The notes under the pieces were generated by a model. It saw only the letters and a program-made list of their open reading frames with translations, had not been told where the DNA came from and made no database searches. Position numbers and translations under genes: made by a program. 64,000 bases of DNA from Harmothoe impar (taxonomy: Eukaryota > Annelida > Polychaeta > Phyllodocida > Polynoidae), in NCBI GenBank assembly GCA_947462335.1, contig OX381720.1, forward strand, positions 41,771,152-41,835,151, read 5' to 3'. This document shows positions 24,032 through 37,106 of this stretch, piece after piece. Positions within the stretch are counted from its first letter, which is position 1; every line of letters starts with the position of its first letter.

Positions 24032-24589
24032 CCCTGCCCACTTAGTCAGAGCGGGTCAGGGGGTGCTAGCTGTGTACTGGTCAGCATTAAGTAGTGTGTA
24101 CGTAAGCACCTCTACACCCACAGGTCCCCCTACCTAAATACCCCCTGCCTCATTCAGTTATACTGAAGACACCGCTAAAGATATACTGTCTAAAAGTCTA
24201 AAGACCCAGTCGGAGTATACATGGAAACGCCCTGTGAATAGTTTAAGTCCTGCACGCAGAACCTTTCTATGACAAAGAACAGCATACGTTTTTTTAACAT
24301 TCTTATTCTAAAATTTCCGTAATTATAAAAATCACTCTACGGTTACTCCCATTCAGGGTGCAAGACCATATTAAGGCAATAGTCAATGCCATCGTCAATC
24401 GCCCTCATCCTCAAACCTGACTAAGTATGACATTATATGTAATGCGGTAAGATTACCACATGTGCTGTACTCCTGGCAATACCGAAGTGATGGATCATGT
24501 GAGACCATGAATACGGTAGATGGATTAGATCTGTCGGTAGTTGTGTACACCCTACCCTCTATCAAGATCACTGATGGCGATACATTATG

Positions 24590-25575
24590 AACAACAATAC
24601 AGCGGGAAGTAGGAAACTATAACAGTAGGAAAATACAACACCAATGGTGAGAGACGCACTAGGCAACAGCAATGATGAGTTGAAGAGGCACCAGGAAACA
24701 TCAATGGTGGCGATAAGAGGCACTAGGCAACAGCAATGCTGAGAGGCAGTAGGTAACAGCAATGGTAAAAGAGGCACTATGAAACAGGTGTTGAGAGAAG
24801 ACAGCAATGGTGAGATCATCAGAAGGAAGACAGCAATGATGAGAGAGGCAGTAGGAAGACAGCAATGGTTAGTGCATCAGAAGGAAGACAACAATGATGA
24901 GAGAGGCGGAAGGAAGACAGCAATGGTTAGAGAGTCAAAGGGAAGACAACAATGATGAGTGAGATGGTAGGAAGACAGCAATGGTTAGAGCATCAGAAGG
25001 AAGACAGCAATGATGAGAGAGGCGGTAGGAAGACAGCAATGGTTAGAGAGTCAGAAGGAAGACAGCAATGATGAGAGAGGCAGTAGGAAGCCAGCAATGG
25101 TTAGAGAGTCAGAAGGAAGACAGCAATGATGAGAGTGTCAGTACGGAGACAGCAATGGTGAGGGTCAGAAGGAAGACAGCAATGATGAGAGAGGCGGTAG
25201 GAAGACAGCAATGGTTAGAGAGTCAGAAGGAAGACAGCAATGATGAGAGAGGCAGTAGGAAGCCAGCAATGGTTAGAGCATCAGAAGGAAGACAGCAATG
25301 ATGAGAGAGGCGGTAGGAAGACAGCAATGGTCAGAGAGTCAGAAGGAAGACAGCAATGATGAGAGAGGCAGTAGGAAGCCAGCAATGGTTAGAGAGTCAG
25401 AAGGAAGACAGCAATGATGAGAGTGTCAGTACGGAGACAGCAATGGTGAGGGTCAGAAGGAAGACAGCAATGGTGAGAGTCAGAAGGAAGACAGCAATGG
25501 GGAGAGTCGGTAGGAAGAAAGCAATGGTTAAAGAGTCGATAGCAAGACAGCGATGGTGAACGGGGCAGTAAGGGA
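24590..25575. repeat. 29-base minisatellite
   Basis: Tandem GGAAGACAGCAATGRTGAGA units of about 29 bases, alternating between a GATGAGAGAGGCGGTA form and a GGTTAGAGAGTCAGA form, giving a two-unit higher order. The left end (before 24,780) is irregular. Open frames on both strands here are products of the repeat. Confidence 0.9.
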
Positions 25576-25797
25576 CAGTAATTGTGCACGACAGAAACAG
25601 TAGTCTCTTTATTATAAATGTAGATGCCATGCCGTGCCCGACTTTAACCCTGTTTCAAGACCGTAGGAAATAGGTTCATGTATATTTAGGTCCTGCACTT
25701 CAACTGTGAGGATGAGGTGGCCGAGGTGACGGCGTCCAGTGGATAATACATGAGTGGGAAGATCGATCATGTTCACCCCCACTCCCACCTGCCCACG

Positions 25798-26194
25798 TCC
25801 ACAGTAGGTGCAACTTAACCCTTTGAAGGCCGCATACTGCTTTAGTGTGTTATGCCCTTTAGCTACATGATGCATGAATGCCGCAATGGCAAGCAGACTC
25901 ACCAGAGCTTCATGAATGCATCATGATGACAAAAGGTATTGCACATTAGGTCATATGCAGCCATTGAAGTGTGAAGAGTTGCCTGGGGCAACGCCTCACT
26001 TGGTATGATACACACATTCCTGTATTGTAGTGATCACTATCATAGCATATTTGGACGTAATCACATATTACATTAAAAAATATAGATTTGATGTATTTTT
26101 AAGAACATAAGTCAGTTTGAAGGAATTCATTTTTTTCCTTGCATTTGCAGACTTGAATTAGGACTTCAAATCCTTGGGAAATCACTGTACATCT
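25798..26194. repeat. duplicated segment, copy 1
   Basis: Alignable with 28,432-28,855 from TCCACAGTAGGTGC to CCTTGGGAAAT. Includes a hairpin-family copy (25,817-25,972) plus about 220 bases of following unique sequence, so more than the hairpin was copied. Confidence 0.75.
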
Positions 26195-26199
26195 ACATG

Positions 26200-27540
26200 A
26201 ATAAAAACTAACGAAACACCAACCCCAAATAAAAACCAAGAAGAGCAACAAAGAATCCCCCAATTTCTTCATTGATTCTTATCAATTAAAATATCTGAAA
26301 TGCCAAGCCTTCGAAATAAATGGTAGTTCCAATACATGCACTACTAAGTAATCAAACATGCAGTAGTTGGACCAATAAAGTACAATAAAGGTGGGGAGAG
26401 GCCAGTGTGTGGGTGGTACACAGAAATGTTTGCTTATTCACTGAGTAAGGGGATAACACATGGTAAATGTAACGATACTGATTAGAGATTGCTCATTTAT
26501 TACCAACAGGTGCGTTTTAGGTGGGGGGCGTAAGAAAGATCGACCCCTCTTGTCGGGGAGGGGGGGTGGGTGCACGTTTTTTTTAGCAAAAGTATCTGTG
26601 TGTTGTTATAAGGAGGGAAAAAGTCCGCACTTAAAGATTTGGCCCATTCTTTAAGGGGGTTATACCAAACTGTAGCTCATTTGAAAACTGCTGCTAACTG
26701 AGACAGTACAGTATACCTAGTTAAATAAGTTGATTATATGGGCGTTTCCCTCAAATATGATATGCACCCCCTCAAAGATGGTATGCACCCCCTTGCTCAC
26801 ACTATTTTTCGTTTGACCATGTCTTTCTGCCTCCTTTAGGCTTCAAGATGCATTTCATGGTAGTTTCCAGTTAATCTTGTGATTTGATCTAGCATGTTTC
26901 CCCTTTTAACATGTGCATAAACTGAGAGAATGTACATAGCTGAACGACCCAGTGGGGTAGCCTGACCCGGGACAAGCTTTTAGCACCTGTCCAACCATGC
27001 AGGTGGTGGGTGTGGTGTTGGTGTGTGTGTGTGGGGGGGGGGGGGGGGTCACCCGAGGTGATGTCCTACCTGTGGGGATGGTTATGGTTGTCTTCCCTTT
27101 CTAGGAGTCACCCTTCTCTATACATGTGTATTACTTTTACTTTTCTCCTCTAGATCCCCTATAAATGCTTTTCACAAAGACTGGCTGAAATTCATCCTGA
27201 GTATTCTGTTAACCATCGATCTATTTGCTGCTGTAACCCATTCCCTCTAACTCCCAGTGATCTCATTTGAAAGAATATGGCCTAAACTCGCCTTATAACT
27301 GCACATATACTCTTCTACCTGGGAGCGTAAGAAATGTGTCAAAAAAGCTCCATAAAAGCCTCTACATTCACAAGGCTTAACATAGTTAGAGATGTAGAAG
27401 TTAAGCCAGGGTAATAGCTAAGCGTGTATATCTGTATTCTTCTATATATAACATGCTATACCCCACACCTCCCTATCCTTACGCTACAAATCCACATGTT
27501 TCCACCCCTAATGCATGGCAGGATTAAGCCCTGGGGGTGT
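26200..27540. other. intronic, no gene seen
   Basis: Includes G-rich patches at 26,520-26,570 and a TG/G run at 27,005-27,050. No coding frame. Confidence 0.55.
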
Positions 27541-27546
27541 TATAGT

Positions 27547-27763
27547 GACCCTTTAAGAACCACATTATATATATAGTATTTTAATGTGCCATTCCTTGAT
27601 CAGCACAGTTCAAGATTTGATCCCTACTGGTTTGACAACTCCGAAAGACTACACATACTGCCTTTATTCAATCTTGGCGAGTGGTCTCCACAGGGCTGCA
27701 TTCATGCATTTTGAGGACTAATGCCATATCAAAGCACTATGCGGCCCTTAAAGGGCTAGCACA
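27547..27763. mobile_element. CCCTTTAAGG hairpin family copies, 27.5-28.0 kb
   Basis: One full copy; a left-end fragment (CCCTTTAAGGGCCGCATAAT) also lies at 27,893-27,960. Confidence 0.65.
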
Positions 27764-28095
27764 TGTTGTGGCTTGAACGACAGTCAGGGTGTGTGTGTAG
27801 GGTGTACCTGTAGTGTGGGAGGTTGACCATACAGGTGTAAATACCACACATGTTTGTGTACCACCTTCTTGGACATGGATCGCGCTGGTTTCAACCCTTT
27901 AAGGGCCGCATAATTCTTTAATATGCTACTAGTATATACCTTTTGTCGGCCCCGGCATACTATTTTGATGTTTTAAATGTACTACTTTTTGTATAAGTGG
28001 GCCTCTGTGGGGTTATTAACCGTTTAGTGACGACATGGTACTGGGTATCTAGGCGTATTAGCCCTAGGATCAACTTTGCAGTAGTTTTAATAATT

Positions 28096-28345
28096 AACCC
28101 TTTAGGGGCGGCATGATACCTGAAGGGTTCAAGTTGCCATCATAATAATGCACCAATACAACGTCGGTGAGTAACTCACGGCTCTGCATTGGTGGATCGA
28201 TGAAGACCCTTCGGGATATGTAACAATTAACCCTGTAAGGTAGACCATGTTGTCACCATGCAGCCCTGTCGTGTTACCCACCAGGGCTGCATTCATGTAC
28301 CATGGGGACAAATGACATGACCGAGTGCTGGCCTTAACTTTATCA
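28096..28345. mobile_element. CCCTTTAAGG hairpin family copy
   Basis: ACCCTTTAGGGGCGGCATGA to CCGAGTGCTGGCCTTAAC; the second hairpin is well paired. Confidence 0.62.
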
Positions 28346-28431
28346 TATACAATAATCGGTAGTTACGGACGTCCTTCTGAACGACTCAGGATGATCAGAC
28401 ATGTTAGATTTTCCCCGATCGGATCGGCCGC

Positions 28432-28855
28432 TCCACAGTAGGTGCTGTTTAGCTATCTAAAGGCCGCAAAGTGCTTTGGTGTATTATGCTCTTTATTGGC
28501 ATGGTGCATGAATGCCACAAAAGCAAGTAGACTCACCAGAGCTTCATTAATGCATCATGATGACAAAAGGTATTGCACATTAGGTCATATGCAGCCATTG
28601 AAGTGGATTGATGAGAGTTAAGAGTTGCTTGGGGCAATGCCTCACTTGGTATGATACATACGTTCCTGTCTGATAGTGATTACTGTCATAGCATATTTGG
28701 ATGTACATGTAATCACATATTATACTCAAAAATAAAGATTTGATGTACTTTTTTAATTTTTAAAAACTTAAGTGAGTTTGAAGGAATTGATTCTTTTCCT
28801 TGCATTTGCAGACTTGAATTAGGACTTCAAATCCTTGGGAAATTACCATACATCT
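28432..28855. repeat. duplicated segment, copy 2
   Basis: Direct-orientation copy of 25,798-26,194 with small changes. Its borders fall inside a CGATCGAGTCGGG element, as if it had been inserted there. Confidence 0.72.
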
Positions 28856-29026
28856 GGTAACACGCTGCGGTAGGGTCTGTCTGCGGTGGACATCACTCAA
28901 TGGTGCTGCATTCATGTACATGTACATGCCGACAAAAGAACAAAACACTATGCATCCCTGAAAGTGTAAACGCCAAACGAGGTGCTGGTTGCTACATACA
29001 CATACCACAATACCTAGTTATCTGTA

Positions 29027-29876
29027 CACTGTAAGAAGTAAGTACTGTACACCTACAGCAAAAGTTGCTGGCAACTTTTGTTCCAGTAGATTTTGCTGTA
29101 GGTGTACAGCAACTGACTTGCTGTACATGTACAGCAACTTCTACTGTAAATTTACAGCAACTTCTACTGTAAATTTACAGCAACTTCTACCGTACATCTA
29201 CAGCAAAAGTTGCTGGCAACTTTTGTTCCAGTAGATTTTGCTGTACATGTACAGCAACTGGGTGCTGTGATTTTACAGCAACTTCTACTGTAGGTTTCAT
29301 ATTATTGTTGTCATCAATTTACATCAATTAATATGCATGCATGGAGAGTACTTTCCTGCATAATAGTTCAATTTCAGCGAGGATAATACACACTACATAA
29401 TGTAAGGGTTTGATCCTGCATTGATACAGCTGAACTGTATGTGATACCAGCTTTATCCCAGTCCAGGGACTTAAGCATTTGATTTTTCCTTCCAATGTGG
29501 TGTCTATTCTATACTTTTGCTGTTTTTTGTATCATTCAACACAATTATGCAAATATCAATACACTTTATGATAACTGCATTTAGTCTCTCACATCCATTC
29601 TTATTCTACAATGACTTGAGAGTTTGTGAGGCTTTATCTGACTCGGGAAATGGTTGGGTGGAATGATTACTACAAAAATGTTATACTTCTGCCACCTAGC
29701 GGCAGAAATCTACAGCACAATGTACTGTAAATGTACAGCAACATTGCTCGAGACTCAATTTACAGTACATAATGCTGCAATTATACAGCAAATAGTGCTG
29801 TAATACCAACTACAGCAAAAAGTGCTGTAAATGTACAGCACATTGTGCTGTTTAAATACAGTAACTTCTTACAGTG
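29027..29876. mobile_element. TGCTGTA-word inverted-repeat element
   Basis: Terminal inverted repeats CACTGTAAGAAGT and complement, flanked on both sides by TA, as in Tc1/mariner-like target duplications. The interior is full of ACAGCAACTTCTACTGTAAA words and their complements (29,040-29,290 and 29,700-29,870) around a core of about 0.4 kb without repeats. Within the left arm, an AAAGTTGCTGGCAACTTTTG hairpin occurs twice. No ORF. Confidence 0.8.
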
Positions 29877-30201
29877 TAGTCCGCCATATTGTCCCCTTAG
29901 TTATAAGCCGATGTTTTCTGTTAATCATGTTTCTAACATACTATAAGATGGTGTGAAAGGCCTTATAAGTGGTATCAATGAGGGCACCTAGTCCTGACCA
30001 TTATTACATTGTTTTCTAACAAGCAATTAGGTTATGAAAGGTCACTTATTTTTCCGGTGCATATGTACTGTATAAAGCTGGTCAGTTATAAGTTATTTTC
30101 TCATTTCCTTATTCATGACAACCGTTTTCATTTCATAACTTCATATACATTATCCTCATTCAGTGATACTGACATGGTTTGTCTTACTTCACTTCAGGAC
30201 G

Positions 30202-30375
30202 ACTGAAGCCCACCGCAGACGGGCCCGACTCGATCGGTAACCAGGCAGTTCGGGTAGGTCTGGGGGGACGTCCTCCCGATCGAGTCGGGACGATCAAACA
30301 TGTTTGATATGGCCCGACTCGATCGGCCGATCGAGTCCGCCGATCGGATCGGGTCCGTCTGCGGTAGGCTTGAAG
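30202..30375. mobile_element. CGATCGAGTCGGG palindromic element
   Basis: The ends are GAAGCCCACCGCAGACGGGC and an imperfect complement. The interior is overlapping CGATCGAGTCGGG/CCCGACTCGATCG words. A broken relative lies at 28,363-28,431 and 28,860-28,893, split by the duplicated segment. Confidence 0.7.
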
Positions 30376-30404
30376 AATAGTTATTTCATAGGCAGGAAAC
30401 ATAT

Positions 30405-31145
30405 TATGTTAGCATCCCACCCGACCCACTGTCTCTGACCTGCAGGAGGCATATATGTTAGAATCCCAGTCTTCGACCTGCATTGGGGCATATACGTTAG
30501 CATCCCACTCCACCCCAACCCAGCACCTCCGACCTGCAGGAGGCATATGTTTGTGTCCCACCCCATCCCACTGCCTCCGAGCTGCATATACATGTATATG
30601 TGCCTCTACATGGGTGCCCACAATTTTGACGTGTCGATTTTTAGCAAAATAGCCCTGTCACAGTGTCGATTCTTATGTACATAGTAACTTAGTGAAAAAG
30701 TCCCTGTGGGTCGATTTTTACGCCTAATTTTCCTGTGTCCATCGATTTTTAAAACGGCCTAAAACGGTTGTGTCGCCCGTGTCGATTTCTACCCATGTGG
30801 AGGCACATATATGTTAGTGTCCCACCCCATCCCACTGCCTCCGACCTGCATACATGTTAGCGTCCCACCCCGACCCCGTCTCCCACCTGCAGGAGGCATA
30901 TGTTAGCGTCCCACCCCGACCCCGTCTCCCACCTGCAGGAGGCATATGTTAGCGTCCCACCCCGACCCCGTCTCCCACCTGCAGGAGGCATATGTTAGCG
31001 TCCCACCCCGACCCCGTCTCCCACCTGCAGGAGGCATATGTTAGCGTCCCACCCCGACCCCGTCTCCCACCTGCAGGAGGCATATGTTAGCGTCCCACCC
31101 CGACCCCGTCTCCCACCTGCAGGAGGCATACATGTTAGCGTCCCA
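30405..31145. repeat. 46-base minisatellite
   Basis: Units of GCATATGTTAGCGTCCCACC and CCGACCCCGTCTCCCACCTG with CAGGAG, spaced exactly 46 bases from about 30,895 to 31,130 and nearly identical. Older diverged units lie at 30,405-30,590, and a MITE-like element splits the array at 30,597-30,810. Confidence 0.9.
30597..30810. mobile_element. TGTCGATTTTTA MITE-like element, copy 1
   Basis: The ends are ATGTGCCTCTACATGGGT and the complement; inside are GTGTCGATTTTTA words. It is inserted in the 46-base minisatellite. Confidence 0.75.
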
Positions 31146-31479
31146 CCCCGACTCTGCTGGAGGCTTCTCATCAAGAAAAAGGGGTAGCAGTAATTACATT
31201 CGACACGTTTTTCTTCCCTTTTTCTGGGAGCTGGGGGAGGGGGGGGGGGTTCCAGTACATCCCTTACTCAATTCCATCTCCTGTAGTAAATCCCCATGTT
31301 GCCTCGCCTGGTATTGAACGTGAAGGGTTGGGTGGTGTTAAGTGGCTGAGAACAATGGGCATTAATCGCTGAGTAATCAATTTAAGAGTGTGTCATAATC
31401 CCTAATCCTCAGCCCTAGTATATACCATGGCCAGTACCAGCTGATTCATGCACGTAACACGCTTTACCTCACTCGACAC

Positions 31480-31620
31480 ACTGCTGAGGGCAGCACATAG
31501 GCTGTAATGCAGTACACATGCTCTCTGGTTGGCACAATGCACGAATGCAGCATAGGTGAGCAGTGCTGCATTCATGCATCATGCCGACCTTACGAGTGTT
31601 AGCATGGTGCAACAATGCAG
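31480..31620. mobile_element. CCCTTTAAGG hairpin family copy, worn
   Basis: CTGAGGGCAGCACATAGGCT followed by one imperfect hairpin. Confidence 0.5.
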
Positions 31621-31624
31621 TTGC

Positions 31625-33720
31625 CACGCCATAGAATACCTTCTATCTACTACATGTATTATGTAATATCACGCAATATTATGTAGTGATTATGATTATC
31701 AACAAATACATATATTACTTTAGAATTCATATTTATATTGATATATTTCTAATCATATCCATACGTATTTCTCATTAAGCAAGTGATTTTATAACAATAT
31801 CTCCCATACCTTAATATTGCCACAAGGAATTGTAATACATTATGTCAGAAACCTACAAGCAACATGAAAGCCTCCCACATGCTTCCAAGAACTTTACAAA
31901 AAGCCTCCCGAGGTGGCAGATCTCACAGACAAGACTCAAGATATCGTAGTAGTGAATAAGAGTAAGTACCAACGCCACGTAAGTACCAAGCTATGACACC
32001 TGCCAGAAGCCCCTGGAGGTCGGCAGGCAATGCTTCAACACTTCCCTATATGACATGACTATACTTTTCCCAAAAAACTGATTTTAAGCTTTCACACCTG
32101 AAAACTGAAAACGAATTATCTAATGGACATCCAGCTTTAATATCATCTTAACAAATCACCGAGGTACTAAAGGCTTGGTGCAGGAGGCGGAGAACAGATC
32201 CCGGCGACTGGTGCACTGATATTAATACTCTTTAATAAAGTCACCATATATCTTCACACCTTGACGTCAGACTCAACTTATTACCAGTAGCAGAGTTTCC
32301 ACAGCTACACAGTGCTTGTGAGTTCCTTACGGCCGTTGTGTTAGCACATCATGTTTGATATGGGTTGGTGAATTTTTTCTTCTCTTATTTTCCCTATGAG
32401 CAGTTTATAATATTCCATTATATATATCGACATATTGACCAGTATTGAAGGGGAAAACATAATGGAAGTGTGTTATAAAACAGGGCTCCCACAACAAATT
32501 CAGATTACATTCATGACGTTTCCATGACATTCCATGACAGAAATCTCAATTTACCATCCCTTTTATAACATTCTTGTGGAGGTCGTGAGGCTTGGCCCCC
32601 GCAAAAACTTTTAAAATTTAGAAAGCAAGTGGTACATTCTAGGAGATTGTGTATCCTGAGGTTGCAACTATCAGTATATCAAACATCGTCCACGTTAAAC
32701 TAGACATGACTCAAATATAGATAATAGTCCATGCTACATTGCCCATACCCATGTGCATACACTGACAGTGACACAAGTTCACTCCCCCACCCAGCCCCTC
32801 CTCGTAACTACTAACTATATATATTACAGGTATGCCCACATCGTATCACGCAATCAACCAGTGTAATGTGTTAATTCTTCTAATACGGGTTACTTTTTAT
32901 ATAGTGTTGATCAATGTTGCTCCTGGTTGTTGCTCCACCCCTACCCGCGTTATTCGGAAATGGCCCCTATAAACAGGCAAGTATGTACCTGAGAGGTAGG
33001 GGTTGGGAGGGGGTGGCCATATTTAGGAGCTCCCACTGACATGTTAAAGCATGTAGCCCGCCCTGCAGGTTACTAATGTTAGCATACTGGGGAGGGTCTC
33101 AGGGTAAACGTGCAGTGCTCCACTACTGATATTTGATTAATGGCACATGGTAAGACTAGTTTATGATACATGCAGTTAAAGTAATATGTAATACATAGAT
33201 GGGATATGGTTATGTGTGCTATACGATGGGGCCACAATATTAATCACAATATACACCGATTTTCTACAAACATAATAAACTGGTTACAAATTAAAAATTA
33301 AAAAATTAAATAAAATAGATTCCGAGACATAGACCCTCGCCCACACGTCCCCTTAAAGCTGGGCCGTCAGGGAATAAGTTCAGCATTTTCCATACATGGC
33401 CTAAAATAACAGTTCCACCAGAGGGCAGCAGTGTTTGGACAGGGGACCATGAGCATTGTCCAGCTACAACATATTCACCCTATCTTGTGCCTGCAAGAGC
33501 TAAGCTCCCAGCCCTTAAGAGCCCTCTTGTGAATCAAAATTGAACTATATCCAAAAGTGCTTTTGGCCTCACTTCAACCATGACGGTCAAGCTTTAAGTG
33601 CTGATACACATCAAAATAAAGATATCATAAATATGCACAAAGTTTAAAAAAACACACAAAAAAAAACGTCGAAACCCCTACTTTAATGTATGGTAATGGG
33701 AACACTCACTGTACATTGGT
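31625..33720. other. intronic, no gene seen
   Basis: The longest stretch of the giant intron without a recognised repeat. AT-rich, stops in all frames. Confidence 0.55.
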
Positions 33721-33727
33721 GCAGTTT

Positions 33728-36535
33728 CACTGATAATAATGGACCTGGAAATGTTAGTCACTACGGACTACATTTCTATAGTCGCGTGAACGTAGCAAAA
33801 AGGGCTATACTTAGTTAGTCACCTATGTCTAACATAAGTTAGTCATATAGTCAACCTATAGTCAAGCATTAACTCGGCTAATTTGGGATACATAGTCAAG
33901 TGACTATGAATTTAATGCTTTCATGCTCTAAATTAGTCACTCTGACTAATAGATATAGTCAATCATGAGACAGCAGGACAATAAGTCAAGACAAGTACCC
34001 CCCTAGCATCTACCCCCAAGACATCTACCCCCGGGGATTACTATCTACCCCTATGACATCTACCCCAGGACATCTACCCCTAGGACATCTACCCCATAGG
34101 ACTTTTACCCCGTAGGACTTTTACCCCTATGGGCATCTATCCCTTGGAATTTTACCCCCTAGGACTTCTGCCCCTTAGAACATCCACTGCCTTGGACACC
34201 TACCCCCAGACATCTACCCCCTAGACACCTACCCCTGGGACATCTACCCCCTTTACCCTCTAGGACTTCTACCCCTAGGAACATCAACCCCCTCTTCATA
34301 CCCATATAGTCGAGTCATATTATGTGGAGGGGGTAGATTTCTCCAGGGACATCAGACATCTACCCCTGGACATCTACCCCCTGGGAATCTACCCCCTTTG
34401 ACATCTACCCCCTAGGATTTTATCCCCTTGGAAATCTATTCCCTAGACTTTTGCCCCTTAGGACTCTACCCTGTAGGACATCCACCCCCTTGGATGCCTA
34501 CCCCATAACATCTACCCCTGGACATCTACCCCTAGGACGTCTATCCCCCAGGACTTTCATCCCCCTGGACATCCATTCCCTGGAGTTTTACCCCCTTATG
34601 ACTTTTTATCCATCCACTGGGCTTTAGCCTCCTTCTGGAACTTCTACCCCCTAGGACATCTATCCACTTGGATGTCTACTACCTTTGCCCTCTAGGACTT
34701 CAACCCCTTAGGACATCCCCTGACATGGAAACTACCCCCAGACATCTACCCCCTGAACATCTACCCCCTGGGACATCTACCCCCTTTACTCTAGGACTTC
34801 TACTCCTGGGAACATCAACCCCCCCCCTCCACATACCCATATGGTTGAGTCATATCATGTGGAGGGGGTAGATTTGTCCAGGGACATGAGACATCTACCC
34901 CTGGACATCTGCCCCCTGGGAATCTACCCCCTTGGACATCTACACCCTAGGATTTTATCCCCTTGGAAATCTTTTCCCTGGACTTTTGCCCCCTTAGGAC
35001 TCTACCCCGTAGGACATCCACTCCCTTGGACAACTACCCCAGGACATCTACCCCTGGAGACATCAACCTCCTCGACCTGCCCATATGATTGAGTCATATG
35101 TGGATGGGGTAGCATTCTCCAGGGGGAGAAGTCCTAGGGGGTAGATGTCCTAGGGGTAGATGCCCACTGTCCCTTGAGAAATCTTCTCCCTCCACATGAT
35201 ATGGCTCAACCATATGGGCATGTGGATGGGGTAGAACTACTAGAGGGTAAAGGGATGGATATTCTAGGGGGTAGACATTTTAAGGGGTAAAAGTCTGGGG
35301 TAGATGTCCAAGTATAGGGTTAGATGTCCCAGGGGGTAGATGTCTGGGGGTAGGTGTCCAAGCGGGTGGATGTCCTAGGGGGTAGAGGTTTTAAGGGGTA
35401 AAAGTCTGGGGGTAGATGTCCAAATATAGGATTAGATGTCATAGGGGGTAGATGTTAAGGGGGTAGATGTCCAGGGGTAGGTGTCCAAGTGGGTGGATGT
35501 CCTAGGGGGTAGAGTCCTAAGGGGATAGGTGTCAAAGGGGATAAAAGTCCTGGGGGTAGATGCCCTAGGTAGATTCCCAGGGGTAGATGTCCAGATATAG
35601 ATGTCGGATGTCCCTGGAGAAATCTACCCCCTCCACATGATATGACTTATTATGGGCATTTGGAGGGGTTGATGTCCCCAGGGGTAGAAGTCCTAGAGGG
35701 TAAAGGGGGTAGATGTCCAAGGGGATTGATGTCCTAGGGGGTAGAAGTTGTAAGGAGGTAAAAGTCCAGGGGATAGATGTCTTAGGGGATTAAAGGCTTA
35801 GGGGGGAGAAGTCCTAGGGGGTAGATTTCCAGGGGTGTAAGTCCGGGTGTTAATGTTGTGGTAATGTTTAGCATGCTTAGGACATCTACCCCTTGGACAT
35901 CCATCCCCTGGACTTTTACCCTCTTACGGCTTCTACCCCCAGGACATCTATCCCCTGGACTTTCATGTCCTAGGGGGTAGATTCTCAGGTGGTAGATGTC
36001 CAGGGGTAGATGTCTGGTGGTAGATCTAGGCTGGGGGTAGATGTCCGGGGGTACCTGCCCTAGCACCATTGCGTGAAGTAGATAAGCATGGGCCATATGC
36101 CTGGCACACTATAATCCTTCACACAGTCAACCTCTGTATATTCTAGTCTGGGAGCCTAGAGATCCACAGTTACATGATCAGAATTTGAACAAAAACACAT
36201 GATACTTCAATCAAAATCATGAATGCATGTGTCCTATGATGGCTTAAGTAAATATACTCAACATTAACACAAGAGCTAACACACAAGGAAATGTGTAAAG
36301 GAGTGGTTTAGATAGAATAAGATGTGCCTACCTGAAGTCAGTTGAGCATTCAATTTTGAATCCTAACTGTTTCCTGTGCACATATTCCTGTGACATCATC
36401 AATTTGTGTGATCTACATATAGTCACTACTGACTATCTTTATGACTAATATGTGACTAACATATGTAATCATCTGACTACGGGGGTCAAAAAATGGTGGT
36501 ATAGTCAGTACTGACTATAGGTTTTATTATCAGTG
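33728..36535. mobile_element. 2.8-kb element with TAGTCAC and CTACCCC word arrays
   Basis: Terminal inverted repeats CACTGATAATAA and complement, flanked by TT on both sides. Just inside are TAGTCAC/GTGACTA words (33,758-33,965 and 36,415-36,515). The middle is the CTACCCC array described separately. No ORF is convincing; the open frames in the array result from the repeat. Confidence 0.7.
33990..36060. repeat. CTACCCC/GGGGTAG minisatellite with an inverted right half
   Basis: An irregular array of a roughly 15-17-base unit, GGACATCTACCCCCT. It runs in the C-rich orientation from 33,990 to about 35,090 and as its reverse complement from about 35,110 to 35,870, with a short C-rich patch at 35,880-35,960. 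A higher-order unit of about 500 bases is marked by CCATATGGTTGAGTCATATC near 34,315 and 34,840, with inverted forms near 35,200 and 35,640. The whole block could fold into a very long hairpin. Confidence 0.88.
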
Positions 36536-36861
36536 TTGTCTTGTCAGTCTGCTGCATGTACATGTAGTAGATATGGTACAAGGTATAGCTTATAACACAT
36601 ATATGCAACTACTCACGGGCATCCATATCCTGCTTATACCCAGTGATTGGTTTGTATGAGTTATATACAGACAGGCAGTTTCTCTTGTTTTCCCAGCTAA
36701 CTGTGGTAGAACTACATGCTATGTTTACACATAAACCAACACCACATTGCCCATGTAAATATGGTATTACAGGTTGAGGCTAAACCAGTCTCTCCCTGGC
36801 CCACACAGGCTGAGGTAATACAGGATCAATACGGCAATAAAATGCTGCTAATAATAGGTTA

Positions 36862-37106
36862 ATCCTTTAAGGGCCGCATAGTGCTTTAATGCGTGCTATT
36901 TATCGGCATGATGCATGAATGCAGCTCTAGCAAGTGAGTCACCAGGGCTGCATTCTTGAAGCATCATGCCGACCATGCGTGGTTGACACACTCGGCACAC
37001 TCCCAAAGTTTGCCAAAGGGTCGAATGAATTCAGCCAGGTCTGCATTCATGCATCATGACGACCAAACTCTAACTAAAAGCAGTATGCAGCCCTTAAAGG
37101 GTTAAA
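36862..37106. mobile_element. CCCTTTAAGG double hairpin, well preserved
   Basis: Starts CCTTTAAGGGCCGCATAGTG and ends GCAGCCCTTAAAGGGTTAA. Two hairpins separated by a TGACACACTCGGC spacer. The only copy found between 32 and 59 kb. Confidence 0.8.

Noticed and set aside
25068..25630. Open frames of 60-77 codons on both strands
   Set aside because: They are made of a repeated peptide from the 29-base minisatellite and occur on both strands; no gene evidence.
29989..30206. 65-codon ORF near 30.0 kb
   Set aside because: AT-rich, no homology-like features, no splice support.
30184..30652. Tyr/Gly-rich ORFs on both strands
   Set aside because: They fall in minisatellite and palindromic element sequence.
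34668..36096. ORFs of 67-104 codons rich in Pro and Leu
   Set aside because: Translations of the CTACCCC array.
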